Part shown: positions 8,445-16,655 of the stretch, in pieces
Layout: the number at the start of each line of letters is the position of its first letter
Numbering within the stretch: the stretch's first letter is position 1
Assembly: GCF_027922145.1 (NCBI RefSeq)
Contig: NZ_BSFC01000006.1
Coordinates: forward strand, 1 to 55,815
Reading direction: 5' to 3'
Length of the DNA stretch: 55,815 bases
DNA from: Novosphingobium resinovorum
GTDB taxonomy: Bacteria > Pseudomonadota > Alphaproteobacteria > Sphingomonadales > Sphingomonadaceae
Made by a program: the position numbers and the translations under genes
Notes under the pieces: model-generated
Databases searched by the model: none
What the model was told of the DNA's origin: nothing
What the model saw: the letters and a program-made list of their open reading frames with translations, nothing else

Positions 8445-9200
8445 ATGGAGAGACGTGTGGGCGAAAGGCGTTCGGCAATCGTGACGGGCGGTGCGAGCGG
8501 CATCGGCAAGGCCTGCGTGCACCAGTTGATAGCGCAAGGCTGGGCGGTGACCATCGCCGACCGCAACCCCGATGGTGAAGCGCAGGTCGAGGCGATCCGC
8601 GCGGCCGGAGGCACCGCGCAGTTCGTCGCCACAGACGTCTCGCGCGAGGAGGACGTGCGTGCCCTCCTTGCGGCGGCGACCGGGGCTTACGGACAGCTTC
8701 ACGGCGCGATCAACTGCGCGGGCGTGGTCGGCATGTCGAAGCCGGTGCATGAGATCGCGGTCGAGGACTACGACCGCATCCTCGCGATCAATTTGCGCGG
8801 CATGTTCCTGTGCATCAAGCATCAGGTCGCCGCCATGCTGCCTTACCGCGACGGTTCGATCGTGGCGGTGTCGTCGGCGGCGGCGCTCAAGGGGCTGCCG
8901 TGGAGTTCGGACTACTGTTCGTCCAAGGCGGGAATCGACGGACTGGTGCGCGGCGCGGCGATGGACTGCGCGGAGCACAACGTGCGCATCAACGCGGTGC
9001 TCCCGGGCGCCACGATCACGCCGCTGGCGATGAGTTCGAGCAACGCCAACCCGGCGCTCGCCAAGACCCGCACGCGGCCGATGGAGCGCATGGCCGAACC
9101 GTCCGAGATCGCAGCGGCGGCGGTGTTTCTCGTGGGGCCGGGCGGCAGCTTCGTGACCGGCATTTCGATGCCGGTGGACGGGGGAATGGTAATCGCGTGA
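8445..9200 (+). CDS. Short-chain dehydrogenase/reductase
   Basis: Classical SDR of about 250 residues that oxidises or reduces a secondary alcohol or ketone with NAD(P)(H). TGGASGIG at residues 14-21 binds the cofactor, NCAG lies at 90-93, the catalytic Ser is in VSSAAAL, and Tyr157/Lys161 come from YCSSK. The true start may be GTG 8457: GGAGAGA overlaps the ATG at 8445 and sits just ahead of the GTG. It is divergently paired with the aldehyde dehydrogenase and ends in a palindromic repeat. The substrate is unknown. Confidence 0.88.
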   Translation: MERRVGERRSAIVTGGASGIGKACVHQLIAQGWAVTIADRNPDGEAQVEAIRAAGGTAQFVATDVSREEDVRALLAAATGAYGQLHGAINCAGVVGMSKPVHEIAVEDYDRILAINLRGMFLCIKHQVAAMLPYRDGSIVAVSSAAALKGLPWSSDYCSSKAGIDGLVRGAAMDCAEHNVRINAVLPGATITPLAMSSSNANPALAKTRTRPMERMAEPSEIAAAAVFLVGPGGSFVTGISMPVDGGMVIA

Positions 9201-9234
9201 GGGCGAGCGGTGGGCATGCCCACCGCCGCCCACC

Positions 9235-9313
9235 TCGTCATTGCGAGCGAAGCGAAGCAACCCAGGGCAGCACTACGCCGCCCTGGGTTGCTTCGCTTCG
9301 CTCGCAATGACGA
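9235..9313. repeat. Convergent-end palindromic repeat, copy B
   Basis: TCGTCATTGCGAGCGAAGCG and its complement form a nearly perfect hairpin of over 30 bp per arm (inner part AACCCAGGGC/GCCCTGGGTT). It lies exactly between the converging SDR and Rieske oxygenase genes. Confidence 0.9.
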
Positions 9314-9330
9314 AAGGTGGACAGGAAGCT

Positions 9331-10503
9331 TTACCCCTCCCCCAGCCGCTCCGAAACCGCATCCTGGAACATGCGGATCTGCACTTCCATACCGCCGAGG
9401 TTGACCTCCTTGATCGCGCCCGAGGCAATGCCTTCGTGGCACATCGCGGCAGCCCAGTAGTCCTCCTCGCCGAACACGCGCGCCATCAGCTCCATCGAGC
9501 GGCGCAGGCGGCCTTCCGCCTTCTCGGTCTCAGGCTTTTCGATCGCCAGCATGTAATAGTCGACGGCGCTTTCGCCGACCGCGATCGGGCGCACCACGCC
9601 AAGGCTGATGTAGCCGGGGCTGACGACGATGATGCCGTTGGGAAAGCCGATGTAGCTGAACACCATCATCCGCCGCATCTCGTCATGGCTGCGCGAGACG
9701 AGCGCGGGATCGAAGTTGCTGCGATGCGCGGCGTTGCGGATGTGCAGGCCGATGCGGTCGATCTGGTTCTCGGAATCGACCGAGAACTGCGCCAGCGAAT
9801 CCTTGTGAAGGCGGGTGACGTGGTAGCTGTCGAGCATGGAATCCATGACCAGCTTCCAGTTCGCCTTCACCGGGAACGTCGCGTAGTCGTAGAGGTAGGC
9901 CCCGCCCATCTCCAGCGCGTCGAGATCCTGCGCCAGTTCACCGGTCACGCCCGAGAAGTCCGGCGCATTATCCGCGTCCAGCCCCACCCAGATCAGCCCG
10001 CCCGCCTCGACCGAAGGTAGTTCTAGCAGACCGAGATCGGCCTTCGACAGCCCCGGGAACGTCTCCGAACGCGGCAGGCCGATCAGCGCGCCGTCGAGGT
10101 TGTAGGTCCAGGCGTGGTACGGACACACCAGGCGCGGCGCCTTCTGCGTGCCCTCGACAGTGCACAGCTTCATGCCGCGGTGGCGGCACACGTTGGCAAA
10201 GGCCTTGACCTCTCCCGCCTTGTTGCGCGTCAGCAGCACCGGCATGCCCGCCAGCGTCAGCTGGTGGAAGGTGCCTGGCCCCGAGAGCAACGCAGACGGC
10301 GCGGCGATGGTCGGCCCGGCGCGGAAGATGCGCCGCACTTCCGCCTCGTAGCGCGCCGGGTCGATGTAGACATCGGCGGGGATGGTGTCGCGCACTTCAG
10401 GGTACTTGCAGTCGGACAGCGCGGGCATGGCCGAGAGCAGGCGGAACTGGCCGTCGGTGATCCGTCCGGCCACTTGCGGTTCCTGGGTCTGGGTTTCGCT
10501 CAT
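9331..10503 (-). CDS. Rieske non-heme iron oxygenase, alpha subunit
   Basis: Ring-hydroxylating or monooxygenating catalytic subunit of 390 residues. The Rieske 2Fe-2S ligands are Cys106 and His108 (VCRHRG) and Cys127 and His130 (CPYHAW), an 18-residue spacing between pairs. The mononuclear iron site is seen in NWKLVMDSMLDSYHVTRLH with His228 and His233. No beta subunit, ferredoxin or reductase gene adjoins it, so it is probably a homo-oligomer of the KshA or phthalate/carnitine-oxygenase kind using partners encoded elsewhere. It is the last gene of the four-gene acyl-CoA dehydrogenase operon, 10 bp from its neighbour. Confidence 0.92.
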   Translation of the reverse strand: MSETQTQEPQVAGRITDGQFRLLSAMPALSDCKYPEVRDTIPADVYIDPARYEAEVRRIFRAGPTIAAPSALLSGPGTFHQLTLAGMPVLLTRNKAGEVKAFANVCRHRGMKLCTVEGTQKAPRLVCPYHAWTYNLDGALIGLPRSETFPGLSKADLGLLELPSVEAGGLIWVGLDADNAPDFSGVTGELAQDLDALEMGGAYLYDYATFPVKANWKLVMDSMLDSYHVTRLHKDSLAQFSVDSENQIDRIGLHIRNAAHRSNFDPALVSRSHDEMRRMMVFSYIGFPNGIIVVSPGYISLGVVRPIAVGESAVDYYMLAIEKPETEKAEGRLRRSMELMARVFGEEDYWAAAMCHEGIASGAIKEVNLGGMEVQIRMFQDAVSERLGEG

Positions 10504-10513
10504 GTCAGGTCTC

Positions 10514-11623
10514 TCAGGCTTGCAACAGAGGCGCCGGTTCGGCGCGGGCGGGAGCGTCGTGCGGCGCGAATGCGAGGCGGGCGACGCGCTCCTTGTGATA
10601 GGTGGGGCTGCCGTAAAGCTGTTCGTTCAGCTTGGCGCGCTTGAGGAACAGGTGGCAGGGGTGCTCCCAGGTGAAGCCGATGCCGCCATGCAGTTGCACC
10701 GCATCCTCGGCGAACCCGGCGGCGATCTCGACGGCATAGGCCCGCGCGCCCGAGGCGGCGGCGCCAGCGTCACCCGCCTCCACCTGCGCGGCGGCGTGGC
10801 GCACCAGCGCGGTGGCGGCTTCCAGCTTCGCCTTCCAGTCCGCCATCCGCGCCTTGAGCGCCTGGAACGAGCCGATCGCCCGCCCGAACTGCTCGCGCGT
10901 CTTGAGGTAGTCCAGCGTGATCTCGAACAGCCCGCCGGCAAGCCCCACCGCATCGGCCGCGGTCGCGATGGCGGCGTGGTCCTCCAGCGCCGACCATTCG
11001 ACGGCGGAAAGAGGCAGCACAGTGCAGCCCACCAGAGAGACGGCGGCGAATTCCACCTCGGCGCTGCTGCGGGTGAGGTCCACCAGCGGCCGCGCGGCGA
11101 CATGCACGCCCTCGGCCACTACCGGGATCAAGGCGAGCACGAGGTCAGGCCCGGCACGCACCGGCACCGCGAGCAGATCGGCGACATCGGCGAACGGTAC
11201 GTTCCGCAGCGAGCCGGAGACCTTGCCCCCCTCCTGCGTCAGCGCGCTATGCGATGCGGGCAGCGCCAGTGCGGCAAGGCAGGTGCCCTCAGCGATGGCA
11301 GCAAGGTGGCCCTCACGATCCGCTGCGTCAGGATGCGCCCCCAGCAGGCCCGCCACTGCCAGCGTGGAGAGCGCCGGGACCGAGGCCAGCTCGCGTCCCA
11401 GTTCCTCGTAGAGCACCGCCAGATGCGCGATACCGAGGCCCAGCCCGCCGTCGTCCTCCGGCACGCCGAGCGCCAGCCAGCCAAGCTGCGCCATCTGCGC
11501 CCACAGCGCATGGTCCAGCCCACGCCCTTCCTCGCCGGGGATCGCCCAGCTGTCGCCGCGATGGTCGGCAAGGACTTCGCGGACGCTGTCGCGCAGTTCG
11601 TTCGGTTCGATGGTGTCGCTCAT
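10514..11623 (-). CDS. Acyl-CoA dehydrogenase, short partner-type subunit
   Basis: A 369-residue acyl-CoA dehydrogenase homologue. The C-terminal domain is clear (YLKTREQFGRAIGSFQALK and QLHGGIGFTWEHPCHLFLKR), whereas the middle beta-domain is weakly conserved. The Y-E-G-T type catalytic-glutamate segment of stand-alone enzymes is not evident. This is the pattern of the smaller chain in alpha2beta2 dehydrogenases such as FadE28 or ChsE1-type proteins of steroid side-chain degradation. It overlaps the previous gene by ATGA. It probably pairs with one of the two full-size subunits encoded upstream. Confidence 0.88.
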   Translation of the reverse strand: MSDTIEPNELRDSVREVLADHRGDSWAIPGEEGRGLDHALWAQMAQLGWLALGVPEDDGGLGLGIAHLAVLYEELGRELASVPALSTLAVAGLLGAHPDAADREGHLAAIAEGTCLAALALPASHSALTQEGGKVSGSLRNVPFADVADLLAVPVRAGPDLVLALIPVVAEGVHVAARPLVDLTRSSAEVEFAAVSLVGCTVLPLSAVEWSALEDHAAIATAADAVGLAGGLFEITLDYLKTREQFGRAIGSFQALKARMADWKAKLEAATALVRHAAAQVEAGDAGAAASGARAYAVEIAAGFAEDAVQLHGGIGFTWEHPCHLFLKRAKLNEQLYGSPTYHKERVARLAFAPHDAPARAEPAPLLQA

Positions 11624-12588
11624 GACCGGGCCATGCTCAGATGCCGTTCCTCAGGTTCGCTCAATCCATCATCCCACCGCGCCGCCGCGATGGCCAGCGC
11701 CGCCCGGGTCGGACCGCCCGCCTCGGCCTGAAGCGCGCGGGCGCGGTAGATCCAGAAGTGCAGCAGATGCTCGTTGGTCATGCCCATGCCGCCGTTGAAC
11801 TGGTGGAGGTCGAACAGCAGTTCCTTCAGCCCCGACTGCGCGTGGCAGGCGGCGACTTGCGCATCGCTGGCCGTCCCGCTCCACGCCGCGCGCATCGCAA
11901 GGTAATACGCTGCCTTGGCATAGCCGTGGCGCTGCACAAGCCGGTGCTGGACCGACTGGAACGCGCCGATCGGCCGTCCGAAAGCCTTGCGGGTGCGCAC
12001 GTAGTCCACGGTGAAGTCGATCGCGGCGCTCGCGGCCCCGGCGATCTCGGCGGCGAGGCCCACGCGCCACCACTTGCGCATCGCCTCGCCCGCTCCGACG
12101 AAGCGCCGCGCGTCGTCCAGTACGGGCGGCGCGGCGAAGCGGCCATAGGGATAGGCGAGGATCGTCTCCACCGGCTCTACAACGCCGTCGGCCAGATCGA
12201 GAACCAGCACATCCGCGCCATCCTCGATCAGCAGCATGCGCGCGATCGGCAGGTTGCGGATCGCGAGGTGCAGCCCGTCACGCCGCGCCAGCGCCACCGG
12301 GCCGGAAAGCTCCAGCCCCGGACAGGCGATCGGGGCGACGAGGCCGCGCCCGATCGTCTCGACCGCGCCGATCACCCGCGCCGTCTCGTAGACCACCAGC
12401 GCGCCCTCCAGCCCGCCGATTTCGCGCGCCGCATCGAGGAAGCCCATGTCCTCCAGTTGCGCCTGCAGGTCCGTATCGCACCAGTGGCTGTCGAACCGCG
12501 CGGACTGCGGGATCTGCGAATGGTCCTCCAGAATGGCCTGCAAGGCCGAGACCAGCGCGTGCTGGTCTTCCGACAGTTCAAAATCCAT
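11620..12588 (-). CDS. Acyl-CoA dehydrogenase, second short partner-type subunit
   Basis: A 322-residue acyl-CoA dehydrogenase-like protein starting MDFELSEDQHALVSALQ. FTVDYVRTRKAFGRPIGAFQ and LHQFNGGMGMTNEHLLHFW mark the C-terminal helical domain. It is shorter than typical ACADs (about 380) and lacks a recognisable catalytic Glu motif, so it is probably the non-catalytic half of a heterotetramer. The start follows the upstream gene by 11 bp, and the stop overlaps the next start (ATGA). A longer open frame through this region runs into the upstream gene's alternative frame and is not the gene. Confidence 0.86.
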   Translation of the reverse strand: MDFELSEDQHALVSALQAILEDHSQIPQSARFDSHWCDTDLQAQLEDMGFLDAAREIGGLEGALVVYETARVIGAVETIGRGLVAPIACPGLELSGPVALARRDGLHLAIRNLPIARMLLIEDGADVLVLDLADGVVEPVETILAYPYGRFAAPPVLDDARRFVGAGEAMRKWWRVGLAAEIAGAASAAIDFTVDYVRTRKAFGRPIGAFQSVQHRLVQRHGYAKAAYYLAMRAAWSGTASDAQVAACHAQSGLKELLFDLHQFNGGMGMTNEHLLHFWIYRARALQAEAGGPTRAALAIAAARWDDGLSEPEERHLSMARS

Positions 12589-12599
12589 GATGCCTGTGC

Positions 12600-13742
12600 C
12601 TACCCCCGCGGGAGCCCGAGGCCGCGCTGGGCCACGAGGTCCATCTGTATCTCGTTGGTGCCGCCGGTGATCCCCGCCGGAATGTTGATGCGGTAGTAAT
12701 CCTCCAGCAGCAGGTCGCCGCCGGTCAGCGCTTCGGGCGCATATTCGGCGATGAAGTCCATCATCTCGTTCACCGCCGCCAGCGCGATGACCCGCGCGAG
12801 GTTGGAATCGGTGCTCGGCGGCGCCCGCTTCACGCGCTGGTCGACGACGAGATAGGTCAGCATCCGCGCGGATTCGAACTGGGCGACCAGCCGCCCGGCC
12901 CGCGCCCGCACCACCGGATCGTCGTCCCACCGCCCTTCGGCCTTGAGCCGTTCCACCACCCGATCGAGCGCATCCAGCCCGGTGTGATAGCGCGGCACGC
13001 CCACACGCTCGAACGCGAGGGCGTGGCTGACGATCTCCCACGCCTGCCCCTCGGCGCCGACTCGGTTCTCCACCGGCACGCGCACGTCGGTGAAGTAGAC
13101 TTCGTTGAGGTGCCCGAACTTGATGACGCCCGGATAGCTGGTGACGGAGATGCCTGGGGTGTCCATCGGCACCAGCAGGATGGTGATGTCCTTCTTGCCC
13201 GGCCCGGTCCGCGTCAGCAGGAAGCACCAGTCCGCGCGCCGCGCATAGGACGTCCAGATCTTCGAGCCGTTGACGACGTAGTGATCGCCGTCAAGCTCCG
13301 CCCGGGTGCGCAGTGCGGCAAGGTCGGTGCCCGCGTTCGGCTCGGAAAAGCCCTGGCACCAGATCACCTTGCCGCCGGCGATGCCCTTCACGTGGCGCTC
13401 CTTCTGCGCCTCGGTGCCGTAGCGCATCAGCGTCGGGCCGATCCAGTTGACGTTCATGTACTGCGCGCCGCGCGGCTCGCCCGCCGCCTTCATTTCCTCG
13501 CCGAGGATGAAGTGGTTCCAGTCGGGACTGTCGGAGCCGCCGAACTCGCGCGGCCAGTGCGGCACCAGCAGGCCGCGCTCGGCGAGGCCAGCGCAGAACT
13601 CGCGCGAGAAATCGACCTGGAGGTCAGACGCATAGCTCTGCGGCACGTAGACCTCGTCCCAGTCCTCGGGCAGCAGTTCGTCCAGCGCCTGGCGCACGCG
13701 GCGGCGGTAGTCTTCCTGCTCGGGGGTCCATCCGAATTCCAT
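12600..13742 (-). CDS. Acyl-CoA dehydrogenase, large FAD-binding subunit
   Basis: Full-length acyl-CoA dehydrogenase (380 residues): IWCQGFSEPNAGTDLAALRT is the FAD-binding segment, KIWTSYARRADWCFLL the beta domain, and INIPAGITGGTNEIQMDLVA the C-terminal FAD contact. The canonical MCAD glutamate position (YEGT) is replaced by ITGGT, as in FadE26/FadE29-like large subunits, which take the base from another helix. It is second in a five-gene operon. Together with a short subunit it would introduce the alpha,beta double bond into a bulky acyl-CoA. Confidence 0.92.
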   Translation of the reverse strand: MEFGWTPEQEDYRRRVRQALDELLPEDWDEVYVPQSYASDLQVDFSREFCAGLAERGLLVPHWPREFGGSDSPDWNHFILGEEMKAAGEPRGAQYMNVNWIGPTLMRYGTEAQKERHVKGIAGGKVIWCQGFSEPNAGTDLAALRTRAELDGDHYVVNGSKIWTSYARRADWCFLLTRTGPGKKDITILLVPMDTPGISVTSYPGVIKFGHLNEVYFTDVRVPVENRVGAEGQAWEIVSHALAFERVGVPRYHTGLDALDRVVERLKAEGRWDDDPVVRARAGRLVAQFESARMLTYLVVDQRVKRAPPSTDSNLARVIALAAVNEMMDFIAEYAPEALTGGDLLLEDYYRINIPAGITGGTNEIQMDLVAQRGLGLPRG

Positions 13743-13775
13743 CTGCGTGTGTGTCTTTCGCCTCTCGAGTACAGG

Positions 13776-15017
13776 TCAGGCCGCCGCCGGTTCCCGGGGA
13801 AGCCCCAGGCCGCGTTCGGCGATGATGTTGCGCTGGATCTCCGAGCTGCCGCCCGAGATCGTCCACGCCCACGAATAGAGATAGTCCTGCATCCAGTAGC
13901 CGGTCTCGTTGGGGCCACCCATGAGCACGTCCTCCAGATGCTGCGACTCGATCCCGCGGATCGAGGCGCCCAAGCGGGTGAAGTCGCGCAGCAGGTCCGA
14001 ATAGTAGAGCTTGACGATCGAGGGCGCGACGCCGAGCGCCTCGCCGCGCAGCACCGCGCCGAGCTGGTTGTTGACCAGCACCCGCAGCGCCTCGATCCGC
14101 ACATGGATGTCGACGAGACGGCGGCGGGTCTCCGCGTCGTCGTAAGGTACGCCGTCAGGACCGGGAACCCGCGCATCGGCAAGCAGCAGCGCGAAGCCCT
14201 GCTTCATCCGCTCGGCCAGTTCGAGGATCGACAACCCGCGCTCGGACGAAAGCGTGGACTGCGCCACTTTCCAGCCCTCGTTCTCCGGCCCGACGAGATT
14301 CTCGGCCGGGATGCGCACGTCGTCGAGGAATATCTCGTTGAAATGCGACGCGCCGGTCATCTGCTTGATCGGACGCAAGGTGATGCCCGGCGTCTTCATG
14401 TCGAGGATGAAGTACGAAATCCCGCGCGACTTGGACGCCGCCGGATCGGTGCGCGCCAGCAGCAGGCAGAACTGCGCGTGGTGCGCGTTCGACGACCAGG
14501 TCTTCTGCCCGTTGACGACGTAATGGTCCCCGTCGCGCACCGCGCGGGTGCGCAGCGAGGCGAGGTCGGAACCGGCGTTCGGCTCGGAGAAGCCCTGGCA
14601 CCAGATTTCCTTGCCCGAGAGCACGGCAGGCAGGTGCCGCTCGCGCTGGGCGTGCGTGCCCCAGTGCAGGAGCGTGCCGGGGACGTGGTGCAGCGCGACG
14701 AAGTAATGGATCAGGCGCGGCGCGCCCGCGCGGGCGATCTCTTCGTAAAGGACGATCTGCTGCGCGAAGCTGAAGCCGCTGCCGCCCCATTCTGCGGGCC
14801 AGTGCGGCGCTCCGTAGCCCGCCGCCATGAGCTTGCCGAACCACCATTCCTGGAACGCGACGTGATCCGCCTCGCTGGCGCCGAGCATGCGGCGGCGCCA
14901 GTCGGACGGCAGGTTCGCCGCCAGCCAGCCGCGCACTTCGGCGCGGAACGGCTCAAGTCTTTGCAGTTCTTCCAGCATGAGCGCTGCGACGTCCTCCCCA
15001 GACCCCCGCGCAAGCAT
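13776..15017 (-). CDS. Acyl-CoA dehydrogenase, large FAD-binding subunit
   Basis: A 413-residue acyl-CoA dehydrogenase that heads the operon. The FAD segment is IWCQGFSEPNAGSDLASLRT, the beta-domain motif is KTWSSNAHHAQFCLLL, and the C-terminal motif WTISGGSSEIQRNIIAERGL again has Gly instead of the MCAD catalytic Glu. Close similarity to the next gene in the first 200 residues suggests duplication. With two large and two short subunits in one transcript, two different alpha2beta2 enzymes for two rounds of side-chain or ring beta-oxidation are plausible. An operator pair lies 39 bp upstream. Confidence 0.92.
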   Translation of the reverse strand: MLARGSGEDVAALMLEELQRLEPFRAEVRGWLAANLPSDWRRRMLGASEADHVAFQEWWFGKLMAAGYGAPHWPAEWGGSGFSFAQQIVLYEEIARAGAPRLIHYFVALHHVPGTLLHWGTHAQRERHLPAVLSGKEIWCQGFSEPNAGSDLASLRTRAVRDGDHYVVNGQKTWSSNAHHAQFCLLLARTDPAASKSRGISYFILDMKTPGITLRPIKQMTGASHFNEIFLDDVRIPAENLVGPENEGWKVAQSTLSSERGLSILELAERMKQGFALLLADARVPGPDGVPYDDAETRRRLVDIHVRIEALRVLVNNQLGAVLRGEALGVAPSIVKLYYSDLLRDFTRLGASIRGIESQHLEDVLMGGPNETGYWMQDYLYSWAWTISGGSSEIQRNIIAERGLGLPREPAAA

Positions 15018-15055
15018 TGAAGCGCATTCGCTTCACTTCGCGCCAAGGGCATATC

Positions 15056-15089
15056 GTGCGAATAACGCCCCGATGTTCCATATAGAACC
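15056..15089. promoter_or_regulatory. IclR-type operator pair (ACAD operon)
   Basis: GTGCGAATAACGCCC at 15056 and GTTCCATATAGAACC at 15075, 19-bp period, lie directly before the five-gene acyl-CoA dehydrogenase/Rieske operon. Confidence 0.72.
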
Positions 15090-15144
15090 ATTGAGCCACT
15101 TACATGAGCCTGTCAACTACAGGCACCCTGAAAAGGCAAATATT

Positions 15145-15178
15145 GTGCGTTTATCGTTCTTATGGTCGATTTACGCAC
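15145..15178. promoter_or_regulatory. IclR-type operator pair without a divergent gene
   Basis: GTGCGTTTATCGTTC at 15145 and GGTCGATTTACGCAC at 15164, 19-bp period, form one of the best-matching pairs. The nearest gene it could serve is the ACAD operon, 128 bp away and already equipped with its own pair. On the plus strand only a repeat follows. Confidence 0.72.
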
Positions 15179-15283
15179 AATATGGTTGCTCTGCACACCC
15201 GGTAGGCGCTGCCACGTAACTTCGCGGCGCGCACGGCATCGCCATCCTGCCTGAAGGAAAGATGAAGTTTGGTTGCCGGCAAA

Positions 15284-15416
15284 TTCCTCCCCGAGCTTGT
15301 CTCGGGGAGGGGGACCGCCCGCGCTAGCGGGTGGTGGAGGGGGAGACGCCGGGCAAATCCCCCTTCGTCACCGCCTTCAGCGGCGCCACCTCCCCGAGAC
15401 AAGCTCGGAGAGGAAA
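15284..15416. repeat. Second type of inverted repeat downstream of the thiolase gene
   Basis: TTCCTCCCCGAGCTTGTCTC followed by GGGGAGG, and at the far end a partial reverse copy ACCTCCCCGAGACAAGCTC, flank a GC-rich middle with GACCGCCCGCGCTAGCGGGT. It fills most of the 399-bp gap between the thiolase stop and the ACAD operon start, and no gene is visible in it. This kind of CTCCCCGAGCTTGTCTCGGG repeat is, from memory, common in sphingomonad and Caulobacter genomes. Confidence 0.75.
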
Positions 15417-16646
15417 TCAGATGCGCTCGATCACGACCGCCGGGGCAAGTCCACCCGCCGCGCACATGGTGACGAGGCCGACGGTCTTGTCCTGCCGCTC
15501 CAGTTCGTCGAGCAGCGTGCCCGCAAGGATCGCGCCGGTCGCGCCGATCGGATGGCCGAGCGCCATGGCGCCGCCGTTGACGTTGACGACCTCCGGATCC
15601 AGGCCAAGGTCGCGGGTGAACTTGAGCGGGACGACCGCGAAGGCTTCGTTGACTTCGAACAGGTCGACATCGCCCACTTCCATGCCCGCCAGCGCCAGCG
15701 CCTTGCGCGCGGCGGGGACCGGGCCGTTGAGCATCAGCGTCGGATCGTCGCCCACTGTCGCGCTGGCGCGAATGCGCGCGCGCGGCTTCAGGCCATGCGC
15801 TCTGGCATAGTCCGGCGAGACGACGAGCAGCGCGCCCGCGCCGTCCACCACGCCCGAACTCGTCGCGGCGGTGTGCATGTAGTGGATCGCGGCATCGGGA
15901 TAGGCCCCGCGCACGAGATCGCCGTAAGTCGTGCCCTCGGCGTCGATGGCGCGGTCGAAGAAGGGTTCGAAGGCGGCCTTGAGGTTCGCCAGCCCCTCGG
16001 CGGTGGTCTGCGGGCGGGGGTACTGCTCGCGGTCGAGCAGGACTTCACCATCCTCGCCCCGGACTGCGATCAGCGAGCGGTCGAAACGGCCTTCGCGGAT
16101 CGCCCGGTCGGCGCGCTGCTGGCTGGCGAGTGCGACCGCGTCGAGCTCCTCGCGGGTGAAGCCTTCCAGCGTGGCGATCAGGTCGGCGCAGATGCCCTGG
16201 TGCGGCTGCGGGATGCGCTTGCGCAGGCCCATGTTGCCCGAATCGAGCATGAATTCGCGCGACAGGGTACGGGCATGCGACATCTGCTCGACACCGCCGC
16301 CGATCACCACCTGCTGCGCGCCGGACTGCACGCCCATGGCGGCCAGCGTCAGCGCGGTCAGGCCCGAGCCGCAGAACCGGTCGAGCGAGAAGCCCGGCAC
16401 CGTCGCCGGAAACCCTGCATCGAGCACGGCCATCCGCGCGAGGTTGAGGCCCTGCTTGCCCTGCTGGGTGTTGACCCCGGCGATAACGTCGTCGATCGCC
16501 GCCGGATCGATGCCGGTGCGCTCGACCAGTGCGGTCAGGAGCTGCGAGTAGAGCTGCTGCGGGTGCAGCGAGGCCAGCGCGCCTTCGGTCTTGCCGAGCC
16601 CGCGCGGGGTGCGCACCGCATCGATGATCCAGGCTTCCGTCATCAT
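15417..16646 (-). CDS. Acetyl-CoA acyltransferase (thiolase)
   Basis: Degradative thiolase of 409 residues that cleaves a 3-ketoacyl-CoA with CoA. The acylated nucleophile is Cys92 in LDRFCGSGLTAL. The catalytic His lies in NGGAMALGHPIGATGA, and the second Cys is in MCAAGGLAPAVVI near the end. Dimer and loop regions are complete, so the gene looks active. It is the last gene of a three-gene operon after two SDRs, with only 9 bp between, and supplies the thiolytic step of the island's beta-oxidation. Confidence 0.94.
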   Translation of the reverse strand: MMTEAWIIDAVRTPRGLGKTEGALASLHPQQLYSQLLTALVERTGIDPAAIDDVIAGVNTQQGKQGLNLARMAVLDAGFPATVPGFSLDRFCGSGLTALTLAAMGVQSGAQQVVIGGGVEQMSHARTLSREFMLDSGNMGLRKRIPQPHQGICADLIATLEGFTREELDAVALASQQRADRAIREGRFDRSLIAVRGEDGEVLLDREQYPRPQTTAEGLANLKAAFEPFFDRAIDAEGTTYGDLVRGAYPDAAIHYMHTAATSSGVVDGAGALLVVSPDYARAHGLKPRARIRASATVGDDPTLMLNGPVPAARKALALAGMEVGDVDLFEVNEAFAVVPLKFTRDLGLDPEVVNVNGGAMALGHPIGATGAILAGTLLDELERQDKTVGLVTMCAAGGLAPAVVIERI

Positions 16647-16655
16647 CTCTCTCCG

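Noticed and set aside
11620..13227. A 535-codon frame that seems to fuse two acyl-CoA dehydrogenases
   Set aside because: The first 210 codons are the wrong frame of the upstream ACAD; the real gene starts at the ATG 12588.
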